A stretch of DNA of 64,000 nucleotides from Halichondria panicea. Taxonomy: Eukaryota; Porifera; Demospongiae; Suberitida; Halichondriidae. The notes below the pieces were generated by a model. The model was given only the letters and a program-made list of their open reading frames with translations. It had not been told where the DNA came from and did no database searches. Positions 52,097 to 62,466 of the stretch are shown piece after piece (positions within the stretch are counted from its first letter, which is position 1; the number at the start of each line of letters is the position of its first letter). The stretch lies in assembly GCF_963675165.1 (NCBI RefSeq), contig NC_087384.1, positions 5,139,182 to 5,203,181 on the forward strand. Reading direction: 5' to 3'. The position numbers and the translations under genes were made by a program.

Positions 52097-53274
52097 ATGA
52101 CGAGCGAGAATGCTGAGGTGTACCCAGGCAATGCTGCCTACCCTAATCCAACATTCCCCCCAAACCAGCCACCTCCTCAACCTTACCCTGGCTATCCACC
52201 AGCTGCTCCTGGAATGAATGCCTACGACCCCACGAAACAGCCAATGGGACCAGGAGTGCCAGCAGGTTGGCTAATCAACATGCATGCATGCACGCACGCC
52301 AATACTACCTCCAAACTGCATTTATAATATTCAAATGGAAATCAGCAAAATAAATAATTTTTACTGCAGGTGCAAATCCACCACCATACCAACCATCTGC
52401 ATACCCTTCTCAACAGCAACAACCAATGTTTGCTGCACCTCAACCAGTGAGTGAATTTTAAAGAAAAAATGTTGCATGAAAATGTTCTACAGATGGCCCA
52501 GCAACAGAGCAGCAGTAATGTGGTGGTAGTGAGTTCTCAGCCCACTACAGTGCCTACCACAGTGCATGTGACAAGAAATGATCAATCAGCTTTCATCTTT
52601 GCCATTGTGGTTACGCTCATTCTGTTCTTCTGTGGCTGCTGGTGGTCTTTTGCCTGCACAATACCTGCTATGGTGCTCGGTAGCATGGTGAGTGGAAGTT
52701 ACATGCATGTATATCCCTGCATGCATGGTTAATGTAAGCAAGGGGCTTATAAAGAGAAGAGGGCAATGACGCATACATGCATGTAAATCGAGGCAGGATA
52801 ATTATACAGTATAGTGTGAAAAGTCATGCATTCCACCCACGTTGAATGTCTAAAAATAATATTACAGCTGAGTTGGCATGCATGCCCTCTTCTTTTTATA
52901 AGCCCTTGATATAAAAGACAGGAAATTAATTTTTGCAAGTATAGACTATAATTTTATCCTAGAGCTTTTATGCATGCACTAATGTTAAAACAAACCTCTA
53001 CCAAAGTGTGCATACACCCTCCACACCCACACCCACCCACGCATGCATGCAGGCATCCTCTGCAGGGAGTAGAGGGGACGCTGACACTGAAGGCAAGTAC
53101 AAAAAGATCTCTATCATACTCACAGTGGTAGCTATCGTGACTCAAGTGGTGGGATTTATCGTCGTGATTGGTACGGTAGTAGGGGTCGTCCTTTCACCTG
53201 GTGCATTCGTTTCAACATCATCACGCTGCCTCTCATATTATTCTTATTCGTCACGCTGCCGCTATTATGGCTGA
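52097..53274 (+). CDS. Array gene 5: Pro-rich two-TM dispanin/CD225-like protein
   Basis: Coding exons 52097-52265, 52370-52446, 52493-52687 and 53053-53274 (phases 1, 0, 0) give 220 residues. It starts MTSENAEVYPGNAAYPNPT; NPPPYQP supplies the PPxY motif. TM1 is FIFAIVVTLILFFCGCWW; the loop is ASSAGSRGDADTEGKYKK; TM2 is ILTVVAIVTQVVGFIVVIG. The tail is short and Tyr/Ser/Cys-rich (SYYSYSSRCRYYG). It lies in a unit of about 2165 bp that is repeated almost unchanged as gene 6. Intron 3 is only 46 bases, very short. Subfamily B. Confidence 0.85.
52739..52908. mobile_element. Degenerate CAAGGGC-type MITE in intron 4 of array gene 5
   Basis: caaggggcttataaagagaa at the left and ttctttttataagcccttg at the right are decayed versions of the element ends at 41036-41233. 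It is shared with gene 6 (54906-55074) and partly with gene 7 (about 57117-57153), so it predates those duplications. Confidence 0.75.
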
Positions 53275-53547
53275 TCTGACTCAGTTAAAACACTGGACAA
53301 ATTAACATTGTAGATATCGATCAAGATGTATTATAGCTACATTTTATATACTAACTATATAGTATAGATATACGTTTTCAGTTTCATGCATGCACGCAGT
53401 TCATGAGTATATTATACAGTTGAAAGTTGACAAAAAATTTATCATTTTAAATTGTTTGCTGCTCAATTATTTTTCCACATAAGGTAATACTGAGCAGGTA
53501 TCAACTTTTGAATATTATGTATTAGTTAGAGCCTAGCCAGAGTGCAA

Positions 53548-53600
53548 CTAGCCTCGATCCCAGGCCGAGTTTTCGCTTTTATAACGGTTAGGCGAACAAC
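53548..53600. mobile_element. TAGCCTCGA-type MITE end in spacer 5-6
   Basis: tagcctcgatcccaggccga plus gttttcgcttttataacgg; a second copy lies at 55703-55755 in spacer 6-7. The ends match the Mutator-like family at 30944. Confidence 0.6.
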
Positions 53601-53710
53601 CATAATTATATTGACAATATAAATTATTATGATTATATTGCTTAATTTTCCAATAAAGATTTAATGAAACTATATTATACACAATCAAATCAAATCATAA
53701 AAAACTATGA

Positions 53711-53858
53711 TTTAACGACACACAGTGTAAGGCTTGACTTGCTAGTCCGAGTGAAGTGACCAAATTATGTGAGGTCATAAGAATTAACTAATCGCTGTAT
53801 GCGGTAGCATTTGCAAATATGATTTTCAAGGGCAAAAATGTTCGTTAGCGTTTGAATT
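53711..53858 (-). pseudogene. Remnant of AMD1 last exon (spacer 5-6)
   Basis: Contains tttaacgacacacag, ctagtccgagtgaagtgacc, gtgaggtcataagaatta, gcggtagc, tcaagggcaa and cgttagcgtttgaattctgc in the same order as 57726-57884. The start and stop context of the exon is kept (gaattctgc acceptor, ttaacgacacac stop region), but the middle has indels. Confidence 0.85.
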
Positions 53859-54098
53859 CTGCACAATTACATTTGTAAGGTCAAGGCATGAATATAACTG
53901 TGACAGTGTATACAATGAATCTTACTTGAATATACATGAACAACGTGCTATTATTGCATACATGCACACAGTATTGAATGTGCATTGTGTGCATGTGCTC
54001 ACTGTATTGATATGTTTGTGCCCATCATAACTTTCAAGTTTAGATTTAGTAATAAATATAATCATTGCTATGGTAAAGTCTGCATCAACTCCATGGCA

Positions 54099-54110
54099 GA
54101 TATAAAAAGG
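54099..54110 (+). promoter_or_regulatory. TATA box of array gene 6
   Basis: gatataaaaagg, in an upstream region nearly identical to that of gene 5, so the pseudogene is probably still transcribed. Confidence 0.7.
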
Positions 54111-54261
54111 ATGATTGGAATACATCAGTTTTCAGTCTCAAAACTGATTGCCAGTAAACTATATACATAGCAGAAAGACACAGCAGAGATTGAACATCAG
54201 ATATGTTAATCATAGTTTGTCCCGATCAATGTTACGTTGATATATTATACCTTCAACAGAC

Positions 54262-55440
54262 ATGACGAGCGAGAATGCTGAGGTGTACCCAGGCAATGCT
54301 GCCTACCCTAATCCAACATTCCCCCCAAACCAGCCACCTCCTCAACCTTACCCTGGCTATCCACCAGCTGCTCCTGGAATGAATGCCTACGACCCCACGA
54401 AACAGCCAATGGGACCAGGAGTGCCAGCAGGTTGGCTAATCAACATGCATGCATGCACGCACGCCAATACTACCTCCAAACTGCATTTATAATATTCAAA
54501 TAGAAATCAGCAAAATAAATAATTTTTACTGCAGGTGCAAATCCACCACCATACCAACCATCTGCATACCTAATTCTCAACAGCAACAACCAATGTTTGC
54601 TGCACCTCAACCAGTGAGTGAATTTTAAAGAAAAAATGTTGCATGAAAATGTTCTACAGATGGCCCAGCAACAGAGCAGCAGTAATGTGGTGGTAGTGAG
54701 TTCTCAGCCCACTACAGTGCCTACCACAGTGCATGTGACAAGAAATGATCAATCAGCTTTCATCTTTGCCATTGTGGTTACGCTCATTCTGTTCTTCTGT
54801 GGCTGCTGGTGGTCTTTTGCCTGCACAATACCTGCTATGGTGCTCGGTAGCATGGTGAGTGGAAGTTACATGCATGTATATCCCTGCATGCATGGTTAAT
54901 GTAAGCAAGGGCTTATAAAGAGAAGAGGGCAATGACGCATACATGCATGTAAATCGAGGCAGGATAATTATACAGTATAGTGTGAAAAGTCATGCATTCC
55001 ACCCACGTTGAATGTCTAAAAATAATATTACAGCTGAGTTGGCATGCATGCCCTCTTCTTTTTATAAGCCCTTGATATAAAAGACAGGAAATTAATTTTT
55101 GCAAGTATAGACTATAATTTTATCCTAGAGCTTTTATGCATGCACTAATGTTAAAACAAACCTCTACCAAAGTGTGCATACACCCTCCACACCCACACCC
55201 ACCCACGCATGCATGCAGGCATCCTCTGCAGGGAGTAGAGGGGACGCTGACACTGAAGGCAAGTACAAAAAGATCTCTATCATACTCACAGTGGTAGCTA
55301 TCGTGACTCAAGTGGTGGGATTTATCATCGTGATTGGTACGGTAGTAGGGGTCATCCTTTCACCTGGTGCATTCGTTTCAACATCATCACGCTGCCTCTC
55401 ATATTATTCTTATTCGTCACGCTGCCGCTATTATGGCTGA
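54262..55440 (+). pseudogene. Array gene 6: near-identical copy of gene 5 with a frameshift
   Basis: Exons 54262-54430, 54535-54613, 54660-54854 and 55219-55440 match gene 5 almost base for base. Exon 3 is 79 nt instead of 77: gcatacccttctcaac in gene 5 reads gcatacctaattctcaac here, a net two-base insertion. The frame leaves the Pro-rich sequence and meets a stop early in exon 4 before TM1, so no membrane protein can be made unless exon 3 is skipped out of frame or the insertion is an assembly error. Exons 2, 4 and 5 are individually intact, which points to very recent inactivation. The promoter is preserved. Confidence 0.85.
54906..55074. mobile_element. Degenerate CAAGGGC-type MITE in intron 4 of array gene 6
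   Basis: Near-identical to 52739-52908, copied with the unit. Confidence 0.75.
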
Positions 55441-55863
55441 TCTGACTCAGTTAAAACACTGGACAAATGAACATTGTAGATATCGATCAAGATGTATTAT
55501 AGCTACATTTTACTAACTATATAGTATAGATATACGTTTTTTCAGTTTCATGCATGCACGCAGTTCATGAGTATATTATACAGTTGAAAGTTGACAAAAA
55601 ATTTATCATTTTAAATTGTTTGCTGCTCAATTATTTTTCCACATAAGGTAATACTGAGCAGGTATCAACTTTTGAATATTATGTATTAGTTAGAGCCTAG
55701 CAACTAGCCTCGATCCCAGGCCGAGTTTTCGCTTTTATAACGGTTAGGCGAACAACCATATATTGACAATATAAATTATTATGATTATATTGCTTAATTT
55801 TCCAATAAAGTTATTAATGAAACTATATTATACACAATCAAATCAAATCATAAAAAACTATGA

Positions 55864-56016
55864 TTTAACAACACACACACAGTGTAAGGCTTGTCCTTGC
55901 TAGTCCGAGTGAAGTGACCAAATTATGTGAGGTCATAAGAATTAACTAATTGCTGTATGCGGTAGCATTTGCAAATATGATTTTCAAGGGCAAAAATGTT
56001 CGTTAGCGTTTGAATT
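55864..56016 (-). pseudogene. Remnant of AMD1 last exon (spacer 6-7)
   Basis: Same block order as the other two remnants: tttaacaacacacac, ttgctagtccgagtgaagtg, gaggtcataagaatta, gcggtagc, tcaagggc, cgttagcgtttgaattctgc. It is closest to the 53711-53858 copy. Confidence 0.85.
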
Positions 56017-56250
56017 CTGCACAATTACATTTGTAAGGTCAAGGCATGAATATAACTGTGACAGTGTATACAATGAATATATTACTTGAATGTACATGAA
56101 CAACGTGCTATTATTGCATACCATGCATGCATGCACACAGTATTGAATGTGCATTAATTGTGTGCCATGTACTCACTGTATTGATATGTTTGTGCCCACA
56201 ATTTTCAATACATAATCATTGCTATGGTTAAGTGTCTGCATCAACTGGCA

Positions 56251-56262
56251 GATATAAAAAGG
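56251..56262 (+). promoter_or_regulatory. TATA box of array gene 7
   Basis: gatataaaaagg followed by atgaacg; the untranslated exon ends with gattgaacatcag before gtatgt. Confidence 0.75.
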
Positions 56263-56411
56263 ATGAACGCAGTTTTCAGTATCAAAACTGGTTGTCAGAT
56301 TAGTAAACTATACATAATAGCAGAAAGACACAGCAGAGATTGAACATCAGGTATGTTAATCATAGTTTGTCCCGATCAATGTTACGTTGATATATTATAC
56401 CTTCAACAGAC

Positions 56412-57482
56412 ATGACGAGCGAGAATGCTGAGGTGTACCCAGGCAATGCTGCCTACCCTAATCCAACATTTCCCCCAAACCAGCCACCCCAACCCGCTTA
56501 CCCTGGCTACCCACCAACTGCCCCTGGAATGACTGCCTACGACCCCACGAAACAGCCAATGGGACCAGGAGTACCTGCAGGTTGGCTAATCAACATGCAT
56601 GCATGCACGTCAGTACTATACCTCCACTCACCTGGCAAACTGCATTTTAAAAAATTGTAATCAGCAAAATAAATATTTTTTACTGCAGGTGCAAATCCAC
56701 CACCATACCAACCACCTGCATACCCTTCTCAACAGCAACAACCAATGTTTGCTGCACCTCAACCAGTGAGTGAATTTTATAAAAAGTTACATTGAAATGG
56801 CATGCTAATCCTATACAGATGGCCCAGCAACAAAGCAGCAACAATGTGGTGGTAGTGAGTTCTCAGCCCACTACAGTGCCTACCACAGTGCATGTGACAA
56901 GAAATGATCAATCAGCTTTCATCTTTGCCATTGTGGTCACGCTTATCTTGTTCTTCTGTGGCTGCTGGTGGTCCTTTGCCTGCACAATACCTGCTATGGT
57001 GCTCGGCAGCATGGTGAGTGGAAGTTACATGCATGTATATCCCTGATCAATCATAAGCAGAGTGTGAAAAAGTTATCATTCCCACCCATGTCTAAAAATA
57101 ATAGGATGAAGTTTGAGATAGCCTGAGCTTGCATGCCCTCATAAAGCCCTTGATATACTATTTATCCTAGAGATTTTATGCATGCACTAATGTTAAAACG
57201 AACCTCTACCAAAGTGTGCATGCACCCTCCACACCCACACCCACCCACGCATGCATGCAGGCATCCTCTGCAGGGAGTAGAGGGGACGCTGATACTGAAG
57301 GCAAGTACAAAAAGATCTCTATCATACTCACAGTGGTAGCTATCGTGACTCAAGTGGTGGGATTTATTATTGTGGTTGGTACGGTAGTAGGGGTCGTCAC
57401 TTCAGGTGCTCGTGCAATTGTTTCAACAACATCACGCTGCACCTCATTTTCTTATTCGTCAAGCTGCTTCTATGGTGGCTGA
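56412..57482 (+). CDS. Array gene 7: Pro-rich two-TM dispanin/CD225-like protein
   Basis: Coding exons 56412-56580, 56689-56765, 56819-57013 and 57261-57482 (phases 1, 0, 0) give 220 residues. Pro-rich half with NQPPQPAYPGYPP and NPPPYQPPAYP (PPxY). TM1 is FIFAIVVTLILFFCGCWW; the loop is ASSAGSRGDADTEGKYKK; TM2 is VVAIVTQVVGFIIVVG. The tail ends TSFSYSSSCFYGG. It is the last array member, 244 bases from the stop of AMD1, which converges from the other strand. Gene 7 is more diverged from 5 and 6 than those are from each other. Subfamily B. Confidence 0.85.
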
Positions 57483-57725
57483 TCTGACTTCACAGTAATA
57501 TAAAACACTGGACGGACTGAAACATTGAACCTTATATAGAATGTATTATATAACTATGAGTGTAGACATAATTATCATTTTCAGTTTCACGTATGCATGC
57601 AGTTCATGAGTATATACAGTACAGTTGAAAGTAAAAAAAAACTTATCATGTTTGGTACTAATTAATTATAATTATTTCCACATAAGGTAATACACAATCG
57701 AACACAAAAATAAATAATACACAAT

Positions 57726-60700
57726 TTAACGACACACAGAGTAAGGATTGTCTTTGCTAGCCCGAGTGAAATGACCAAATGTGAGGTCATAAGAATTAAA
57801 GCTACAAGATTGTTTATCTCGGCAGCGGTAGCCTCTGATTTTCTCATTTCCAAGGGCAACAAGTGATTCGTTAGCGTTTGAATTCTGCATGAGATAATAA
57901 GATACTATTACAGCACATCATAAAATCATGTACGTAGTGATATACACCTAGTACCATGACAACAATACAGTTACAATTCCATAAAATGAGACAACAGCTA
58001 GCCTAGATATCTATATACTTACAACATTTGCGGGGATATTCGATTTGAATCAGTTACACCAATGTCAAACTAAATACATGGATAGGTCACACCATTACAG
58101 TGTACACAAAGGTTGCAACAATTGCTTGGCCAGGCATACAATTAATTTTCCATAATACACCCACCCATGAACACGCAAACCAGGACCGACCTCACCTTGC
58201 TCATAAAGAGAGACATGGTGAAGCTGCCAGGCTTGAAGATGGACAGCACTTTGGCTATGATAGGGATGTGGGAATCCAACACAAGGTTAGTCTCGAAGCT
58301 CACCCAAGAACATTCAACCTGAGGGGTCACGTGGATCGTGAAATATTCGTCACCCTGCAGGCATAAAAATGTGGAACACGAATGTGATGTTGTGACATTT
58401 GTTTTGATGACTTGAGGGAGAGTGGTTACTGAGCAAACACAGCTGTATCCTTAGATGGGGTTACTCTATTTCATGTTTTCTACACTTGCTACTAAAGACA
58501 ATATCCCAAGGACAGGTGTCAACAGTTCAGTATCAACTAGAGCCTCGTATAAGGACACCAAATTGCCGCTAGCAACAGCCATGCAAATTAATACCCACCT
58601 TAATGATGGCATTGGCTGAGAAGCCACATGGGTCGAATATTTTGGAGTCGAGGATGGCTCCAGGGACAATCTGGTCTATACCCGTGTCACGCATGAGTAG
58701 CTTGCCGGAGGGGTAGGCTACCGAGGAGTAGAGGGCCATGATGTCAGGGTCCAGGTCTGTCATCAGGATCTAGGGGGAGGTGTTGGGGAGGAGGAAAGTT
58801 ACATATGTGAGTGTAGGTACACTTTGACTATGAAAAGTACACTGTCTTAGGAAAAAGCGTGTTATCATTTGAAACACATAATTTTATGAGAGTGTGTGTA
58901 TACAATAGAATTTAGCAACACTATTATGGTAATACCGTATAACAGGTAATTTTCGTTGGTGCAAATTTTCGTGTGAACTACCCATTACAGGATAGAATAT
59001 AATTATAGTGACGTTGAATCTAGAATAATTTCGTGCTCTTCCAATACGAAATATACGAACATTTCCACCATACGAAAATAACCTGCTATACCATTTTAGA
59101 CAAAGAAGATGCCATTGTACATGTAGTAAGCACAAAGAATGTAGAGGTCACCCTTAGGCAGAACAACAACAAAGAGGTGACCTGCTATAAACTCAAGACA
59201 AACCACTCGCTTCAATGGGAGATCTTAGAGATTATTATTTACATATATGGGTGACCACAACCCAAAAAATACTCTTGTACACAAGCTAACAGTTAATGCC
59301 AGTAAAGTACAAGTGCACATGTACACGTATAGCTGGTAATTTGTGGTTGGAGGTCAGACCACGAATATTGTACCCACGAATGAAGCAACCTTGCCTACCT
59401 TTACCTGCAGTGCAAGCAGCAACCACGAAAATAAAATATTGCTCAACCATGAATGTTTTGTCCCCTGAAAATTACTGGTATAATAGTCACAGTATAGCTA
59501 CGTATAGTGAGACAGTACCTCCAGTGTTTGGTCATTGCCCTCCACCAGCTGAGGCACACACACAGTGTACAAGTACCAGGCGTCTCCATTGATCCTACCC
59601 AGGGCATATGCAGCACCGTCTGTGTAGGATAGACATGTAGTACACAGTAGTACAGGGATATGCCCACACTGCATGGTCGGTGGTGGTTTTAGTCCTAACC
59701 ACCACTAAACAACAGTAGCCACTATCAACAAAAATAGCCCATAATTAGGCTATAAAAAAAGGCAAATTAGTGCGTGGAATTGAGATTGAGGATTGAAATA
59801 GCCACTATACCTCAAAATTGTGGGCACATTAATTACTGACAGTACAGTTCACCCCATAAGCTGACCCGGTCTCTATAACCAATCCAGCTAGGTTTTAATG
59901 ACTCCAAAGTTTCCGTAACGTTTCAACCTATGGCCCTCGGGTATACTTTAGTGCCGGTGATAAAAAGTCACTAGGGAGATGATGTTTGCATGTACAGTTA
60001 GCAGAGCAGCAACTTGATAATCATTAGTTTTTGTTATTCATAGTCTACATGTACACGAAAGTTCCCACTGTAGATAATGAAAGCACCATGGGTGTTGATG
60101 CCTCGGTGGAGGCAACAAAGCTGTACGACATCAGAGCGACATGAAGCTACATGGCCGTAAGAACCAGGGGGCAACTGCCCTAGTCTAAACACCCGAGGCA
60201 TAATTGCATGTATGTATTTTCTTAACATTAGTGTAATCAACATTCCCAGGCTCTTAAACTATCAACTGTATTATACAGTGCACAGCATTTTCTAAGCTCA
60301 CCTTTGAAGATTCTATCCAAATATCGAACCTGTACATGGGAACAAGTGTGCACACTACACTTTACTGTCTAAAAGGACATGATGAATCATGACTGAACAG
60401 GACACAAATCACACCAATCCATGATTTGATCACCCACCATACAAGTAGACACATAGGAACAAGTGTACATACTACACAAAAAATTTACACTCTACAAAAA
60501 TAGAGCAAACATTTTTTTTAAAAATCACCCACCAAGTTACCATGACATTCTATCCTTATTGGCAACTATAATTATAGGCAGTAGCCATTAAAATTAATGG
60601 TTAGACAAACCTCGTCCTCGAAGCTGCTGTGTGGGTGTGGCTGCAGCTGTGGTTTCTGGAAGTTACGGTGAGAGTAGAAGAAGGCCTGTATGCATGGCGA

Positions 60701-61267
60701 TGGAATGATACTAGTTGGGATATTTACGTGTTACTGTGTATACAGAGATGTTGTCCCATTATACTCTTTATGGCACTCCTGAGAAGCTTATTCAATCACA
60801 AATCCAGTCATCACTGAATGAGACTCACCGTGACTTTGTTGTTAGGAAACGCGGCTGAGATCAGCTGAAAGAGCGGCTTCACTGCACAGAGGAGGGTGGT
60901 GTTGCCGCAGGTTTTAAGGACGAATCTGTTGCTGGATACAAACAGACTGCTCTCACTGTGTGTGAGAGAGAGAAAATGGTGGTAAAATTGCATGCAGGTG
61001 CATCTACTCTTTGCAACGGTGCTTGCACACTACATACACACCTAAAACAGTGTCCTTTAAGCAGTGTACACATCGTTTAATAGCAACGCTACATCAGTTT
61101 CATATTCAATTTCAATTAATGACACAGTGTACATTTCTCTCCCCCCTCCCTCGACTGGGAAGTGTTGATAAGCCTCTTACCTGAGTAGGTAGGCGTCCAT
61201 GTACCCGTTGCTACAGCTGCTCAGAATCTCACAGTTGACAAGCTTCAGTAGCACTTCCCAGTTACTC
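57726..61267 (-). CDS. AMD1: S-adenosylmethionine decarboxylase proenzyme, 5' partial
   Basis: Pyruvoyl enzyme of cytosolic polyamine synthesis that makes the aminopropyl donor for spermidine and spermine. Minus-strand exons in order: 61181-61267, 60829-60955, 60611-60685, 60302-60329 (only 28 nt), 59519-59619, 58599-58769, 58196-58354 and 57726-57884. They join in one frame to 301 residues; human AMD1 has 334, so roughly the first 35-40 residues (including the FEG-E-LLE region with active-site Glu) are missing. LLSESSLFVSS holds the Glu-Ser self-cleavage site whose Ser becomes pyruvate. RFVLKTCGNTTLL holds the catalytic Cys. FFYSHRNFQKP, GRINGDAWYLYTV, FDPCGFSAN (processing Ser) and FTIHVTPQVECSWVSFETN (processing His) follow. 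The C-terminus is NSYDLTFGHFTRAS...YSVCR. Decayed copies of its last exon occur in the array spacers. Confidence 0.93.
58933..59093. mobile_element. MITE with accgtataacaggtaatttt ends
   Basis: The left end taccgtataacaggtaattt and the right end aaaataacctgctatacca are inverted repeats around about 160 bases, in AMD1 intron sequence between 58770 and 59518. A related pair of ends (agctggtaattt and aaaattactggta) bounds 59334-59480. Confidence 0.7.
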
Positions 61268-61317
61268 CTACACACAGAGGAGATAATTTATAGCAATGCT
61301 GTAATAGTACACACCAT

Positions 61318-61456
61318 TACACATACACATACACATACACGTACACATACACGTACACATACACGTACACATACACGTACACATACACGTACACATACAC
61401 GTACACATACACGTACACATACACGTACACATACACGTACACATACACATACACGT
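61318..61456. repeat. 12-bp microsatellite (acacatacacgt)n
   Basis: About eleven copies of a 12-base acacatacacgt unit immediately upstream (in AMD1 sense) of the exon at 61181-61267. It opens a Thr-His-Arg repeat frame that is not a gene. Confidence 0.9.
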
Positions 61457-61536
61457 ATTAAAGTCTATGTGTTGAGTTCAACTTCATAAAGTTTTCATAA
61501 ATTTGTCAACTTCATTGAAATTCAAAGTTTCATATA

Positions 61537-62466
61537 CAGTAGAACCTCACTAATCCGAATAGAGCCGGACTAGACCCTATCCGAATACATGAAATTTTCG
61601 GATTAACGGATATCATTAATTACAAATAACGAAGACACTTTTGTACATGTATTATCAAGGGCGTATATATAAAGGGAAGAGGGCATGCAACTACAAATCT
61701 ATCGTATTATAAATGACCGGGGGCTTATGTATAAAAATAGTAAAGAAATTATTTCACATGGCACTTTAGGCCATGCAAAGTCAATTTGTAGTTTCTCAGG
61801 CCCTCGCGCTTGGAAATTGGCAGCTTTATTAAATATCACGTGACCTCAAATTAAAGGCACTAAAAGAAAAGAAAACATTTGTATGGTTTTTTGGTCATGA
61901 ATAATAATTATGACTAAAATTAATTAGAAAAAATTATGCACTTCCTCTTATTGAGGAAGTTAGGGGTGTGTTTCAATTAAAATTCTATGAATATCATTAT
62001 CATTGATATTTATCAAATGCCTCAATCCGCTTGCTATTTTAGCCTGAGAAACTACAAATTGACTTTGCTTGGCCTTATACTCCTTGTTTTTCTATCCTAG
62101 TGGGCGTTGGCTAAATCATGGCTAAATAATTATAGTATATCCTGCTGACTCATCAATAATACATATTGTGAGTTGCATGCCCTCTTCTTTTCATACGCCC
62201 TTGGTATTATGATATTACTGTGGCCAGAAGGGAAGCTAGCTAGAATAGTATTTTATCTCAGCTTTCTCTCCAATATACAGCGAGTCTTGTGAGCTCTCTT
62301 CGTTTTCTTTGCAGTGGCCATTGTATTGGGCGAGGTATTGAGCACTTACATGTATTATAAAATTATTGCTGATTCAACAAAGCAAGTTAGAGGACAGCCC
62401 TCCTCTTTTCTGTTTGCCATTATGTCTGGATTTGCGAGGTTTCAGACTAAAGGGGTCCGGATTGTA
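61537..62466. mobile_element. Pogo-like MITE carrying a nested insertion
   Basis: The left end cagtagaacctcactaatcc and the body (tacatgaaattttcggatta; gtacatgtattat; gatattactgtggcc; ctctcttcgttttctttgca) match 41640-42034. The right end has decayed after aaaggggtccggatt. A second element is inserted at 61656-62203. Confidence 0.8.
61656..62203. mobile_element. CAAGGGCGTA MITE nested in the pogo-like element
   Basis: CAAGGGCGTATATATAAAGG at the left and the inverted end (catacgcccttg) at the right bound 548 bases, flanked by GTATTAT on both sides (61649-61655 and 62204-62210). The uninterrupted site is present in the other pogo-like copy near 41755. Confidence 0.88.

Noticed and set aside
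58100-58366. 88-codon plus-strand frame
   Set aside because: Antisense shadow of an AMD1 exon (58196-58354), which has clear family motifs on the minus strand.
61199-61489. Thr-His-Arg repeat frame and its Cys-Met-Thr complement
   Set aside because: Translation of the 12-bp acacatacacgt microsatellite.
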